From contig CM055319.2 in NCBI GenBank assembly GCA_029255685.2, positions 33,257,068 to 33,321,067 on the forward strand: DNA of 64,000 bases, written 5' to 3'. Numbering within the stretch: the first letter of the stretch is position 1; every line of letters starts with the position of its first letter. The notes beneath the pieces were generated by a model that saw only the letters and a program-made list of their open reading frames with translations, was not told the DNA's origin and ran no database searches. The translations under genes and the position numbers were made by a program. This stretch comes from Silene conica. Taxonomy: Eukaryota > Streptophyta > Magnoliopsida > Caryophyllales > Caryophyllaceae. Shown here piece after piece: positions 33,262 to 45,276 of this stretch.

Positions 33262-34282
33262 TATTGGATAGTGTCCTCCACAGTTAGTGCGACAACACGA
33301 ATAAATCTCTTAAAGGTTCACAGGGTATACTTTGTATTATAATCAGTTGATTAACGTTTATCGATAACGGTTGGCTTGCTAGAAGTTTGACGTTATTGTC
33401 ATATAGATGGCGGTGATCAACTGGTCCCTAAGAGTCACACCTAAAGAATGTAATCTGAGAGATATTATTAGATGAAAATGTAATCATATTGATACCTTAT
33501 ACGACTAAACGGTTAGTCAATGTAACGATGATACGATTATATAATACTGATTAAATAATATTAGCTGAGACGAATTAAATTGTTAATTCGTAATTAAATG
33601 TAAAATGTTACATTTAATTAGTATGTGTAATGTAATTATTTAATAAAGATTGAATAATTTAGTTAAATATAAACGGTTATATTTAATTAGTAAATTATAA
33701 ATATACGATATACGATATTTATAAGATAAACATTATACACAAGAGAGGATAAAAATCAATCTTATACTGATAAAATTGGTTGAGCCGAGTGGAGTAGTGT
33801 TCGGTCAATAGGGGTGTGGTACTCGGTCAGTTCTAAGTTTGTAGCAGTTAAGGTATACACAAATACGGATTTGAAAAATCATATCTAAACTCTATAAGGT
33901 GGTTAAGGTTATGTATAAGAGTTATACTTATTAACAAACACATCCTACTACTATATATACTAGCCTCATGACACACATACATTCAAGAGTTCCAAAACAG
34001 ACATGATACTCCCTCCTCTGTCTATTTCATCATTCACAAAAATTAACGGTAATTTTTGTAGTTTCTAGCTCTAGAAAGGGTATTTCTCGGAGCGTCTTGA
34101 GTGCAACAATTAGGAGGATATCTATTTTGATATCTATTCTTAGGCCTCTTGCAAGGACCAAAGGTTAATTCTTGTTCCCAATCCTTGAATCTCGTATTTC
34201 GTTTATGATTGTAAATCATAATTATAATTTCGTTAGAATCCTGCATATAAAGTATTGGGATATATACAGATATTTTCCCACA
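33262..34282 (+). repeat. 5' LTR of copia E
   Basis: 1021 bp. Aligns along its length with the reverse complement of the copia A LTR, for example GGTTGGCTTGCTAGAAGTTT and GGCGGTGATCAACTGGTCCC. It is strongly diverged from A and B. Confidence 0.85.
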
Positions 34283-34284
34283 AG

Positions 34285-34297
34285 TGGTATCAGAGCG
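34285..34297 (+). promoter_or_regulatory. Primer binding site of copia E (tRNA-iMet type)
   Basis: TGGTATCAGAGCG begins two bases after the LTR end. Confidence 0.85.
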
Positions 34298-35392
34298 TTA
34301 GGTTTACGAAATTTATTTTATATGATTTTCATAAACGTTTTTTTTTAAAAAAAATATAAATAAAAAAAATCGCGGTATTGTTTACGAAAAAAAATTCCGA
34401 GCAGACTGTTTTTAATTTCTTTATTTCGGCTGATTTTTTACGGGCTATTTCGTCTTGTTTTTTTATGCATTATAAGAATAATGTGTACATGTTGTAGTGA
34501 AAAAGTTTACAAGTTTTGATACCCAATTATTTTAAAAAGGTTTAAAATAATGTTGGACTAATTCATATTATACGATAATATGAATAGAATTATGATTGAT
34601 TAAAATTATGTGAGTAATTACGGAATTATCACATAATTTAAGTCATTATTAAATGGTGGTTAGGGTAAATTACTCTACATAATTACGAAATTATGTCTTG
34701 AAAGTTTAATTTAATTAGATGATGCATTTTTTATATATTATTGTTGAACGAATGAATGATTTAATTTTTGTATTTTTGCAATCGGTTGTAAAATGTAGTA
34801 ATACTTAGTGTGACCTTAGTTTATCATGTTTTCGTAATGATGGAAACATGGTTGGTGATGTAATTATGAGATCTCGAATCTCCTTTTCTTTATTTTACGT
34901 TTTGGGAATTGGAATGTAATAATAGGTCAATTATGTAATTTTTCATTAAATGTAATTTGAAGAAAGAGACGGAGACCGGATTGCTCACTCCCACTACATG
35001 CACCAAGATGGAACACTAAGACAAGCGTCTAGGGTCCATTGCCGAATGGATTCCAAAGTTGTATTTTGTTTTGTTTTGGTAGGATAGGCCACACTAGGAC
35101 TTGTTTTTTTATTCCGTTCTTATTGTTTTCACTTAATATGGTTTGCATCATATTCCGCCTAAACCAAATCACCTAATATTGCATGAAAATTGACTCATAT
35201 AAGTTGTATGCTAGTCTACATTGACATACTGATGTCACACGCCAGTTTTACCTTAAAGCCATCACCTTAGTTTATTCATTCGCGCATGCTAGATATTCGT
35301 TCACTTAAATGATTAAAATAAAGTTGATGAGATCTTCCTCTATAACTTAAAATTGAGATTAGTCTTTTATAAGTCAAATTACTATGAATCCC

Positions 35393-37028
35393 TGATGAGC
35401 TATATTTTGGTCATAATTTTCATTACCTTTTCTTCATTTTTGGTCCCGATTTGACCTCGTTTTGCGTGCCTTTGCTCGATTTTATGCCCATTGCCTCGAC
35501 TATTCCTACTTGGTTTCCATTTTGTAGGTATTGTGGCGGGAGCGAAGAAACGGGAGCAAACGAGATGACTTTGGAGCGAAATGTGAAGATTTGTTGAGGA
35601 TTTGGCCCCAGGCCCTCTCAGCCGGTCCCAGATCGGCCGACGGGGGCCGGCTGGGAGGCTTGACTTGACTTTCGAGAAAAATTGAAGAAAAGTTTCAGGG
35701 ATTTTAAGTTTGTCTACCAGCCGGTCACCGACCGGCAGCCGGCCGGTCGGCTGAGGATCAAGGCCAACCTTCAATTACGTTGGAAAAATCAGAAGTGATA
35801 TTTCAGCCTGCCAGCCGTTCCACCACCGGCGGCCGGCCGACCGGCTCCCTGTACCTGTGCTTACAAGAAAAAAGAAAGAAAAGTCAGATGTTGAAGTTCA
35901 GCCCCTCAGCCAATATCCGACCGGCAGCCAGCCGGTCGGATCATAATCAGGCTCAATGTAAAATCAAGTCAATTGTTTACATTTGACTCTTACCGGCAGC
36001 CGGTTGAACGGCAGAGAGTCATTTCTCAGATTTTCATGCACTATATAAACTTGCACTTAGCCTATTTTCATTGACACAACTTTAAGATATTTTTCACGCA
36101 TTCCTAGGGTTTTACACTGTTCCATTGAGATATTCTTAGCTTCAAAAACTCTCCTAAAAATCTTAATCCTTTCTTAGTTCTTTACTTTAATCTTGTAGTT
36201 AATCACAAACTTTCCTTAGTTAATTCTTAGTAGTTCTCTTTAGCATTTGTGGGAGAGTATTTTGGTTGTAACTTGAAGGGTTTGAGAAGATCCTTTCTTT
36301 ATAATCAAAGTTCTTGCCTTTATGCAATTAGTTGGTACAATCTCCTTCTTCTTTACTTAGTTATTACATCTAGTTTAACTTTCTTTTATTCAATTGTTTA
36401 CCTTTGCTCATTCATTATGTTTAGCACTTGTTTATCATTTGTCCACATGTTTTTCTTAGCCATAAGTGAGTAGACTTAGGGGGGAACTTGGGTGTTGTTA
36501 TATGATAATATCATGCTAGTTTATAGATTAGTTGTTCTTGAGTAAAGGGTTTTTCACTTATTGCATGCTAGGTGTTTGATGATTTGCTTCAACGAAAGTT
36601 GGGCTTTGATCTTAGCGTGACTTGCCTTTAGCGACGCTTCAGGGTTTGTCTTGGCATGTTTTAGGGTCGGTTGTGTGTATTTGTAGCGAAAGCTAGGGTA
36701 TTCCGACCTAGGTTTAGTCGACTCGAGAGAAGAGACTTACCGAGACCATTTGCTTGAAACCATCTAGTTGACTTTCTAGTATTTTCATCTACCCATCTTA
36801 GTGACCCCCGACACCCTAGTTTACCTTTAATTGAATTCACATCTTAGCTTTTTCATTTGCTCATTAGTTGTTAATTTCACAAAACCTATTACCCCGACTT
36901 AGACTTAGACTAGAACATAACTAAGCGATTACCCCACAATCCTTGCGAACGATAACCCTTTCATACTACTTTATATCGGGTTTTATAAATTTGTTTGATA
37001 CCAGAATTAACGGCAAAACAGGTCATCA
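35393..37028 (+). mobile_element. Gypsy-type solo LTR inserted in copia E
   Basis: Starts TGATGAGCTATATTTTGG and ends CAGGTCATCA, 1636 bp, flanked by ATCCC at 35388-35392 and 37029-37033. The copia E leader is continuous on either side when compared with copia B. There is no internal coding DNA, so it is a solo LTR, the usual product of recombination between two LTRs. A TATA-like CTATATAAAC is at 36041-36050. It carries its own GC-rich palindromes (CCGGTCGG types) at about 35620-36010. Assignment to Ty3/gypsy rests on LTR style only. Confidence 0.85.
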
Positions 37029-37424
37029 ATCCCTTCTTCGTCGCCAGGCATATAGGACCTTACTCTCCATATGACCCCTTTAATTTGGGTAAGTAGTAGA
37101 TGTTGACTTATTTTACCTCAACATCATGATCCTTGTAAGATCTTCTGGTTATGTGGACTAAAGATATAATTTACAAAAATTTATCGACCAACAATTCTAA
37201 ATGTAGAATTAGCCAAGAAGTTGGCTTATCAATTTACTGAAATTGAGTCTTGGGATCATTTATATAATTCTTGAGGAAGATCAATTGTATGAATGTTAAA
37301 GTCTTAGTATTAAACAGTTTTATCACTTGACTCAAATTAACAAATCAATGATTGCTTATCATAACTTTCTTCTCCTTTTCCAGTGTAGAAATCATTTCAC
37401 ATTTGATATTACTGTTTATAACAA

Positions 37425-40030
37425 ATGGTTGGCCATGCTGATGTCCCCATGCCTAGTGCCACACTAGCACGTGAATCATGGCTAAAAGCTTTCATGGACA
37501 ACATGAATCCGTCCACACGACTGAAAAATGATGGGTCCAACTTTGCGGACTGGGAGGCGGCATTACGGAATGCAACCGTAGCGATGGTAAGCTCAAGTAC
37601 TTGACTGAGCCGTTACCACCCAACCCAGACCCCAATGCTAGAGCTAACATATCACATGCCTATAGTGATTTCGTTATGGAAGCGGGTGCGATAAAGAACG
37701 TACACATCTTTGCAATGGAAACCAACTTGCAAAGAGTGCTTCATAGCCCATGGTGCAAATAAAACTTTCACCACGCTCACTAACGAGTTCTCCAAAGCAC
37801 CGAGGATCGTTACTTATGAGCATATATGTCGCTTCTTTGATGCGAAACTCCAGGACGGCCAACCAGTTAGCCCACACATTCTTAATATGATTGAGAATGT
37901 CGAGAAATTGGAGTCCCTGAATTGCAAAATCAGTGAGAACATAATCATTGATCGAATGTTTCATTCACTTCACGATGGTTATTCGTTTATTAGGGCTAAC
38001 TACTATATGAATGACATGAGGAAAAGTCCTCATGAGCTACACTCCCTTCTCGTACAGACCGAGAAGGATTTTAAATTGAGTGGGAGCATGAAGCAAGATG
38101 TTCTCATGATTTCCAATAAAGGGAAAGGTAAGGGCAAAGCTCAAGCAGCTCTAACAGTAGGAAAACCTCCTAAGTTTAAAAGGCCAGGAAACGTCAAGAG
38201 TGGGCCTGGTGGGATAAGTAGCTCACTAGGCAAGACAAAGACCAAAGATAGTGACATTGAATGCCACCATTGCCACAAGACTGGGCATTGGAGGAGAAAC
38301 TGACCTCTCTACTGTGAAGACATAAAAGCAGGCCGCGTCAGTCCTGTTGGTATGTCATCTTATATTCATATGATTGAGATTAACCATGCAAGTTTCGAAA
38401 CTTGGATACTTGATACTAGTTGTGGTTCTCATCTGTGTAATCATTTGCAGGGCCTAAGAAACATCACACCTCTCGCAAAGGGTGATGTGGACCTGCGAGT
38501 CGGGAATGAAACAAAAGTTGCTGCAACCTCGATGGGAACATATGTAATCCAACTGCCGAGTGGATTCGAGTTATATATGTATAACTGTTATTATGTACCC
38601 AGTTTATCTAAGAATATTATTTCTCTTTCCGTAATCGATAAAGACGACTTTTCATTTTCAATAAAAGATAATAGTTGTATTTTCTCATTGAATGGAATGA
38701 TTTATGGCAAAGCAGTTTCCATGAATGACATTTATATCTTAGATCAAACTTCAGAAGTATTACACGTGAATAATAAGAAATTAAAGGTTGGTGACAAAAA
38801 TCAAACTTATCTATGGCATTCCCGTATGGGACACATAAATGAGAAAAGTGTAAAGAAGCTCATTAAAAATGGAGCTATGTCCCCATTTGATTACGAATCA
38901 TTTGGCACATGTGAATCATGTCTTATCGGCAAAATGACTCGAATCTCCTTCAAAGGTGTTGGAACGCGCGCTGATTGCTGACCTATTAGGACTCATACAT
39001 ACAAATGTATGTTGACCTATGTCAATCACCGCTAGAGATGCCTATAAATATTTTATTACTTTCACAGATGACTTCAGTAGATACAAATATGTCTACCTTA
39101 TGAAGCATAAAAGTGAGTCCTTTGAAAAGTTCAAGGAATTCTAGAATAAGGTTGAGAACCAACTGGACAGAAAGAATAAAGCACTTCGATCAGATTGTGG
39201 CGGCGAATATCTTTCACTTGAGTTTGATCAACACCTAAAAGGCTGTGGTATCGTATCACAATTAACTCCACCTGGAACACCACAATTAAATGGTGTGTCC
39301 GAATGGGGAAATCGAACATTACTTGATATGGTTCGATCCATGATGAGTCACACGTTAGTTCCTGACTCATTATGGGGTTTTGCTCTTTTGTCAGATCCTG
39401 TTATACTTAACCGAAGTCCGTCTAAATTTGTTAATAAAACTCCATATGAGATATGGAAGGGAACGGTCCCTAACTTGTCCTTTATTCGGGTCTGGGGCTA
39501 CGAGGCTTATGTCAAGTGGAGACACTCGGATAAGCTCGGCCCGCGATCGGTCAAGACATACTTTATTGGTTATCCAAAAGGAATGTTCGGTCATTACTTC
39601 TATTCGTCAACCGAACATCGAGCTTTTGTTAAGGCTAGTGCGAAGTTCTTAGAGAAAGAATTTCCCGAGAACAAGACAAGTAATAGAACCTTCGAACTGT
39701 CGGAGATTCAAGAACCAACAACCGAACAACCTAGCTATGGAGGAATTTGTTCCTTCAACTGAGGTAGCGGTTAATATTCCTGAGGAACCTAGGAGGTCGG
39801 GTAGGCATTCTATTCCTCCTAATAGATACATTGGTATGATTGAGCAAAATGATGGAGTTGACATTTTACTCCTAGAGAGTAACGAACCCGCAACCTATAA
39901 AGGTGTCATGACCTGTTCCAACTCTAAGCTATGGCTTGAAACCCATGCAATCCGAGATGGACTCCATGTATGAGAGTAACGTATGGGACAACCAAATACC
40001 TATAAGGCACGACTAGTGGCAAAGAGTTAC
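37425..40030 (+). pseudogene. Copia E gag-pol remnant
   Basis: Decayed relatives of the copia A/B proteins: gag (37425-38300), the protease-like WILDTSCGSHLCNH near 38402, integrase (MGHINEKSVKKLI; later MVRSMMSHTLVPDSLWG), and a linker with EEPRRSGRHSIPPNRYIGM near 39785. It stops shortly after the RT begins. Many breaks; not functional. Confidence 0.88.
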
Positions 40031-40699
40031 TGTAATACCCCGTATGTTAGCCTTGGTCAACGGCAGTCAAACCATATTTTTTTTATAAATCGTATTTCAA
40101 AAGGGATGTTTATAAAACACTTTACGTAAAATGTTATTGTTTTATAAATCGTATTTCTACGATTATTTCGTATTTCATAATTATTTGATAATTGATGATT
40201 ATTTCATAAAATGACGTTGTATTCGTATTTCTTTAATTTTAATAATATATTTATAATTAAATATATTTCCTATTTTTTTATTTATTTCTCGTTTATACTT
40301 AATTTCTATTTTTTCTTATTTTAAGTCGTAATTGTTAGAATGTTTTTGAAAGGTATGTTGTATAACATGAATTAAATTATTGAAATTACTGATAAAATGG
40401 AGTAACCTAAACACACCACCTATTCCTATAAAATAACCTTATTTATTATCATATGGTATATCCCTAAATAAGTTGAGAATAACATACTAAAAATAAGTCG
40501 AACCCAAATTTATCCAACCCAACTCGATTCAACATGAGTCTGACAAACTTGGATTGACTCAACATGTTGCATAAGAACTTGCGGTGTTTGTGGGGTTGGG
40601 TGGGAGGAGTCCATAGATAAACACATCAATCGGGTGTATATACAGATTCAGAATTTATTCTGATTTTTAATATCCACGGTTTTTGGTCACCCATACCTT
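40031..40699. other. Intergenic DNA, unassigned
   Basis: No gene is seen. It begins TGTAATACCCCGTATG at 40033, a sequence typical of the start of some plant gypsy LTRs, but no matching end or target duplication was found. It is very AT-rich to about 40400. Confidence 0.5.
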
Positions 40700-40922
40700 T
40701 CACAGTTTCACCTTATAAATGAAGATGGAAAAATGAATAAAAAGGCGAGTCATGTAAAGATGGGCGACCCATTGTAATACAGATAATAAATCTGAGAATA
40801 TGTTCCAAATAATCAGCAAAACACATTGTATTAAATTAAAAAGAGTTGTGAAGCAAAGAAATGAATGCTCGCTCTGGAAGCAAAAATAGAATGATGTAGT
40901 GAATAATAATAAAAAAAAAAAA

Positions 40923-41525
40923 TTAAGCCCTCTTCTTCCGATGTGCGGAGACAGGTTTCTTGGCAACAGCAGGGGTCTGGCAAGAGGAACAAAACAATCC
41001 TCTTAGGACAGCTAATACTGCTATCCCCATGAATGGATAGTAGATCATCTTCAATGTATCTGCCGCCTTCTTCGAACCTATCAATTCTGAGATTATTGCA
41101 ACCTGCACATTCACAACACCCCATCATCACATTTTAGCAACTATCAATTAAGCATAAGATTAAAGAGAAGGCCAAAATAGATAGTTAGTAGTTACCATTG
41201 AAGTAGTCATTGAAGATCCATAGATCAAGCAGGTGGTATTAAACCAAGATTTGCCAGAAATCAAGGCATACAGATTGATAATAGAGAGTGGCCATAAAAC
41301 ACAAAGCTCCATCCAAACAAGACCCATAAAAAAGTGAGGTTTCTCAACAACCAAGTAGTCTCCATACTCGGAACTATACCAACTATTCAGATCTACCAAA
41401 ACTTTGGGATAATATTCCTGTGGTAAACATGTTTGGGAATCAAATAATGGGACTACTATCGCAATCAAAAGGAAAGATAGGAAAAGGACTGCATCTACCA
41501 ATTTAACAACACCACCGCACCCCAT
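40923..41525 (-). CDS. TMEM97 / sigma-2 receptor-like EXPERA-domain protein (2 exons)
   Basis: Exon 1 is 41525-41196 and exon 2 is 41102-40923, with one intron (41195-41103; GTAACT...GTGCAG), phase 0, giving 169 residues. This is close to the usual 170-180 for the family. EXPERA proteins are four-helix ER membrane proteins; TMEM97 is implicated in sterol handling, and the plant role is little known. The four hydrophobic segments are about 8-27, 66-88, 95-115 and 133-150. Asp29 (VPLFDSQ) and Glu73 (WMELC) fall at the same numbers as the ligand-binding Asp29 and Glu73 of human TMEM97. The C-terminus ends KKRA, a dilysine (KKxx) ER-retrieval signal. All four splice edges are canonical and the frame is clean, so it looks functional. 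Its nearest host neighbour is NDC1, on the same strand 4.5 kb upstream. Confidence 0.88.
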
Positions 41526-41617
41526 TTTTCTGGATTTTGGAAAATGAAAGGGGATCTATGTGAGTGATGAAATGTTTTTGGTCAACTTTAGTTGATGTGA
41601 AATGGGTTTGGCTATAA

Positions 41618-41637
41618 CTTTATATACTTATATATAG
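41618..41637 (-). promoter_or_regulatory. Probable TATA region of the TMEM97-like gene
   Basis: The minus strand has overlapping TATATAAG and TATATAAAG about 95-110 bases before the ATG at 41525, a reasonable place for a plant TATA box with a short leader. No transcript data are available. Confidence 0.5.
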
Positions 41638-41639
41638 GA

Positions 41640-42612
41640 GGGAATCCAAGGAAGGAGGTTGACAAAAATGGTGATACACTCGAGGGAATCCACAATATGA
41701 ACCAAGGTTGAGATGGGCAACACGACGACGGAGTTGTATATTCTAGACAATGAGTTGGCTTTGCATCACTTTGCGTTAGTGCTACCAACGTGGAGATGCA
41801 CTTGTTACTAAAAGCATAACCTAGCATAAAACAATAACTACGTTGGTCAACAAAATGTGTTGAACTCGAAAATTATCATCTTTCGTCTCGAAATTTTTGA
41901 GGGATCGAGTAGAACTTGACGTCCTAACAGAATAGTTTCACTCTTCCCGAACCTCGGAAAGTAACAAACCCCTTCATCCACCAATCGAGCACCAAGGGTA
42001 CTTACGTGTAACACCCTCATAATCCAAAATCTTTCATAAGGAGCATCAAACTATAAAAATAGTACCATCTCAGTAAGACATAATATCAAAGTATTATTTC
42101 AAGCAACCATTATTAATAAGAAAGTTTTGTATCCCGTGAAAATCACGGGACTTTTAGTTTATATTTTTATTATTATGATTATTCTGCGTGATTTTATTAA
42201 AAAAAAGTAATCATGAGTCGATTAAATCATAGACATGTAGGTTTTATATCTTCAACTTAAGGTGACTCATAAATCGAAGTACATGATACAAATACGTCAG
42301 CCCTAAGAAAAGAAAGAAAAGAAAGAAAATATAGTAACATTGCAAGATAGTTCTAATTTTTTAGTAACAAAATAACATTTAATATTAATCATAGTTTGGA
42401 TACCTCTATCTTTTTCTAGTTTGGAAATAATTATGATATTTAAGACTTTAAATATTCTTCACTCATTCCTCTAAACTATTGTAACGTTTAAGCAAATAAA
42501 AATAAAATAAATGAGGTAAGTAAATAGATAAAACAACGTGAAAAGATATGTTACTCATTAGTATTTGTTTTGTTGGATAAAATGTAAGTAAATATTAAGA
42601 TAATTAATATCA
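41640..42612. other. Intergenic DNA, unassigned
   Basis: No gene is seen. 42128-42144 is a hairpin (CCCGTGA...TCACGGG) followed by ACTTTTAGT, which resembles a plant Helitron 3' end (hairpin then CTRRT) but with one mismatch and no partner. TGTAACACCCTC at 42007 resembles an LTR start, but no LTR could be closed. Confidence 0.4.
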
Positions 42613-43342
42613 AAATTGCTCATTCATATACGAGTTTTACTCATTCATACCCTTTTTTTCATTACTTTTCCATTCTATGCCCTCTGCCTAAAAAAAAGTC
42701 TTCTCTCTAATTCTCTTTCTCTCCCCACAAAAAAACCCTAAACCACACATGGAACGTAATAGCCATATGTAGACCGTTTAGTATGTCGCAGGGTGTAGGC
42801 GTCACTCCCATTAGTCCCATACTGATGCCCTTCACATCTGTGCATGTCCACGACATCTTCTTCCTTCCTTTAACACCAATTGAAATCGTCATATTTGATA
42901 AACATATTCCAGTAAATGGGTCACCTTTGATTCCCTCCATCCTCCCGGCCATCCTTACATTGTCTGCTACCACATCTCGATAGTTGATATTTCTGACGTC
43001 GGGCAGGGGATTTGGATCGAACTTGTCGTCAGGGTGGGATCCGTAGTTGCCGGTCATCCAGAACACCCATTTGTCCTTCACATAGCCTCCTCTTCCTACA
43101 CCTGTCTTAATTATGACCCCTGATTCTGTGTTTATCGCTGTAATATCCTCAGCCCGGACATTAGAGAACGGTGAGGGTGGTGGAAAGTGGCGGCCGAATT
43201 GTGGTTGAATAGTTGCAGTTAGAGGGAGTGAATTGAGGAGAGAGACTGAAAGGGTATTAAAATAAAATTATAAAAATAGAAGGGTATTAAAGTCATTTGC
43301 GTTTATAATTGAGTAAAACATGTATATGAATGAGCAACACCC
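42613..43342. mobile_element. Mutator-like element carrying a gene fragment (Pack-MULE-like)
   Basis: Roughly 30-bp terminal inverted repeats: TTGCTCATTCATATAC is shared exactly by both ends, followed by GTTTTACTCA on both. The flanks TTAATATCA (42604-42612) and TTAATATAA (43343-43351) match at 8 of 9 bases, the 9-bp duplication size of Mutator elements. There is no transposase. The inside is a decayed piece of a polygalacturonase gene. The exact outermost bases differ between the two ends, so edges may be off by a few bases. Confidence 0.65.
42770..43170 (-). pseudogene. Polygalacturonase (GH28) gene fragment
   Basis: The minus strand encodes a stretch typical of the C-terminal half of plant GH28 pectin hydrolases: AEDITAINTESGVIIKTGVG, then KWVFWMTGNYGSHPDDKFDP, NINYRDVVADNVRMAGRMEG, GDPFTGICLSNMTI, WTCTDVKG and VTPTPCD. 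The N-terminal two thirds, with the catalytic NTD, DD and GHG motifs, are absent. The conserved RIK motif is IIK here. About 13 codons normally found between YVKD and KWVFW are missing, and a few extra codons sit before VTPTPC. There is no start codon, so it is not a gene. It lies within inverted repeats, suggesting capture by a transposon. Confidence 0.75.
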
Positions 43343-43514
43343 TTAATATAAACAAATTATGAAAACTCGATATCTATATACAATGTATTTTTGTCATGTT
43401 ATCATCAAAGCATCGGTAAGACAACAACATCAAATGCATCATATCTCATTATTAATACTCAAATCACAAGGAAAATATAAAATTACCATTTTAACCAATA
43501 TACTTAAATATATA

Positions 43515-43809
43515 CTCCCTCCTATTCGGAATAAGTGTCACATTTCGGGTTGGGCGCGGGAATTAAGGAATTCATTTGTTTAATGTAAAATAATGTGTGG
43601 GATGGGAAAATTGGAGAGAGGGAATGTATTATTGATTATTATTGTGAGTAGAGGTGATTAAAATAAGTAGTGTTGTGGGGTAAGGTGGGGTATTATTGTG
43701 GGTTAGAGTGAATAAAATAAGTATAAACAATGTCCCAAAATGGAATATGTGACAATTATGTGAATAGACGAAAACGGCAAATGTGACAGTTATTCAGAAT
43801 AGGAGGGAG
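43515..43809. mobile_element. Stowaway-type MITE
   Basis: 295 bp. CTCCCTCCTATTCGGAATAA at the left and its near-perfect inverse at the right (about 31 bp with few mismatches), flanked by TA on both sides (43513-43514, 43810-43811). CTCCCTCC ends with TA target duplications are the signature of Stowaway (Tc1/mariner) MITEs. No coding capacity. Confidence 0.9.
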
Positions 43810-45276
43810 TAGATACTATATTAATACTAAACTTACGTTAGTCATATTTGTAATTTGTTGTTAATATCAATATTAATAAATTCACTACACATTAACAATG
43901 ATGAATATATTAAAAATATCCGCAAAACAAACTATCGCTATTAAAAATGTAAAATTAAAAAGTTAAGTTACAATTTAGTCAAGCTAGGATATCTTTCACA
44001 AAAATTTAACCACAATTCATCGATATTATATTCAACCATCAAGGATCTTAAGTGTCTTCATAAGCATTTGACAATGCCTAAAATAAACTATATAATACAA
44101 ATGTTTATCAAATTTCTCACTTCTCTTATTTTCTCATTTTTTGTCAATTTGATTCATGTTCACCATAAAGTAAAGATATAAAAGGTGTTAAAAAATAAAT
44201 CAAATGAAATAATTTGGTGAAAATAATTAATTTATTTTTGCTAAGAATGTGTTAGAATTTTTAACAATTCATTTTCTTTTATAGGTGAAATATTTTCGTA
44301 ACGGTAGAATATAAAAAGTTTAGCACTAAATTATGATTATTAAGTGGAATATAAATGAAAGTTTAAATAAGATGAATAATTAGTCTATTGAATACTATTT
44401 TGCCTATTCATTTTCTATTTTTACAATTTTTTAATTAATAATAAAAATTTGATCAAATATTTAAATGTAATGGGCCACATGTTATTAAGTAACTATTCAA
44501 TCTAAACTTTTATGTAATTTGTCTTTTTATTTTCTTTTAACATTTTTTTAAATAAAAAAAATTGATCTAACATGTCAATGTAGTGCACCACGTGTCATTC
44601 TAATATGTCAATGTAGTGCGGCACATGTCATTCTAATACTACTCAATCTAGGCTTTTTATTTTATTATATAGATAAGGCAATGTTTATGATACAAATTTT
44701 GCGCGGAAGCGGTTTAATATAATTTACAATAATTAAATAAGGATATTTGTCTCAAAATCGGGAAGGATCTTGAAACAATTGGATATTTGCTTGGGTTAGA
44801 CCTATGTTTCGAACAATGGTGAACTATAATCAAGACATATTGATTATAATCCGTGCTACTGTTTAAAAACGCGTCAAACAATAACAAATTTGGAACAAAA
44901 CGCGTCAAACCGAAGCTTACATAAAGGTAAACGAAAACTTAATAGTTCATTAATAATTGTTGGATATTTTATGTGTTAGAAATCGAATTTCAGATTTGTA
45001 CTCGTATCATATATAAGTGTTAAAGTTTTAGTCATAAAAACTTAAAAGATCTTATGCATACAAAATATAATACATTAGTTAGAAAAACGATTTTTCATAC
45101 CATATTAAATGGACCGATTTGGACACAAGTAAGATCTCCTACCTTCACTTGTTCTTGAGCCAAAACGTAATGGATGATTCTACAAAACCTACAATCTAAG
45201 TACGAAACCGCTCCTAGAGGTTCGTATCAAGGAAGGAACTTAATACTAATAATGTTGTGTATAATAATGATTTTTT
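43810..45276. other. Intergenic AT-rich DNA with a Helitron-like 5' end
   Basis: No gene is seen. At 44673, reading on the minus strand, TCTATATAATAAAATAAAAA follows an A, like many plant Helitron 5' ends. Just inside are two tandem 33-bp units (44572-44604 and 44605-44637, ATGTCAATGTAGTGC...). A matching 3' end was not identified. Confidence 0.4.

Larger units (their letters stand above)
33262..40030 (+). mobile_element. Ty1/copia element E, old, 3' end missing
   Basis: Plus-strand member of the same broad copia family as A, B and D. Its 5' LTR (33262-34282) ends TTTTCCCACA, followed by the primer site TGGTATCAGAGCG at 34285. The leader is interrupted by a solo LTR (35393-37028). Gag begins near 37425 (ATLARESWLKAFMDNMN); the zinc knuckle (CHHCHKTGHWRRN) is near 38260-38300; protease, integrase and the start of RT run to about 40030. 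The RT core, RNase H and 3' LTR are absent. It has many breaks and is clearly older than A and B. Confidence 0.85.

Noticed and set aside
42120-42156. Helitron 3' end (hairpin then ACTTTTAGT)
   Set aside because: The final motif is not CTRRT and its orientation does not fit the 5'-like end at 44673, so no element could be closed.
44714-44908. Minus-strand open frame of 64 residues
   Set aside because: No domain, AT-rich repeat context, no sign of a host gene.
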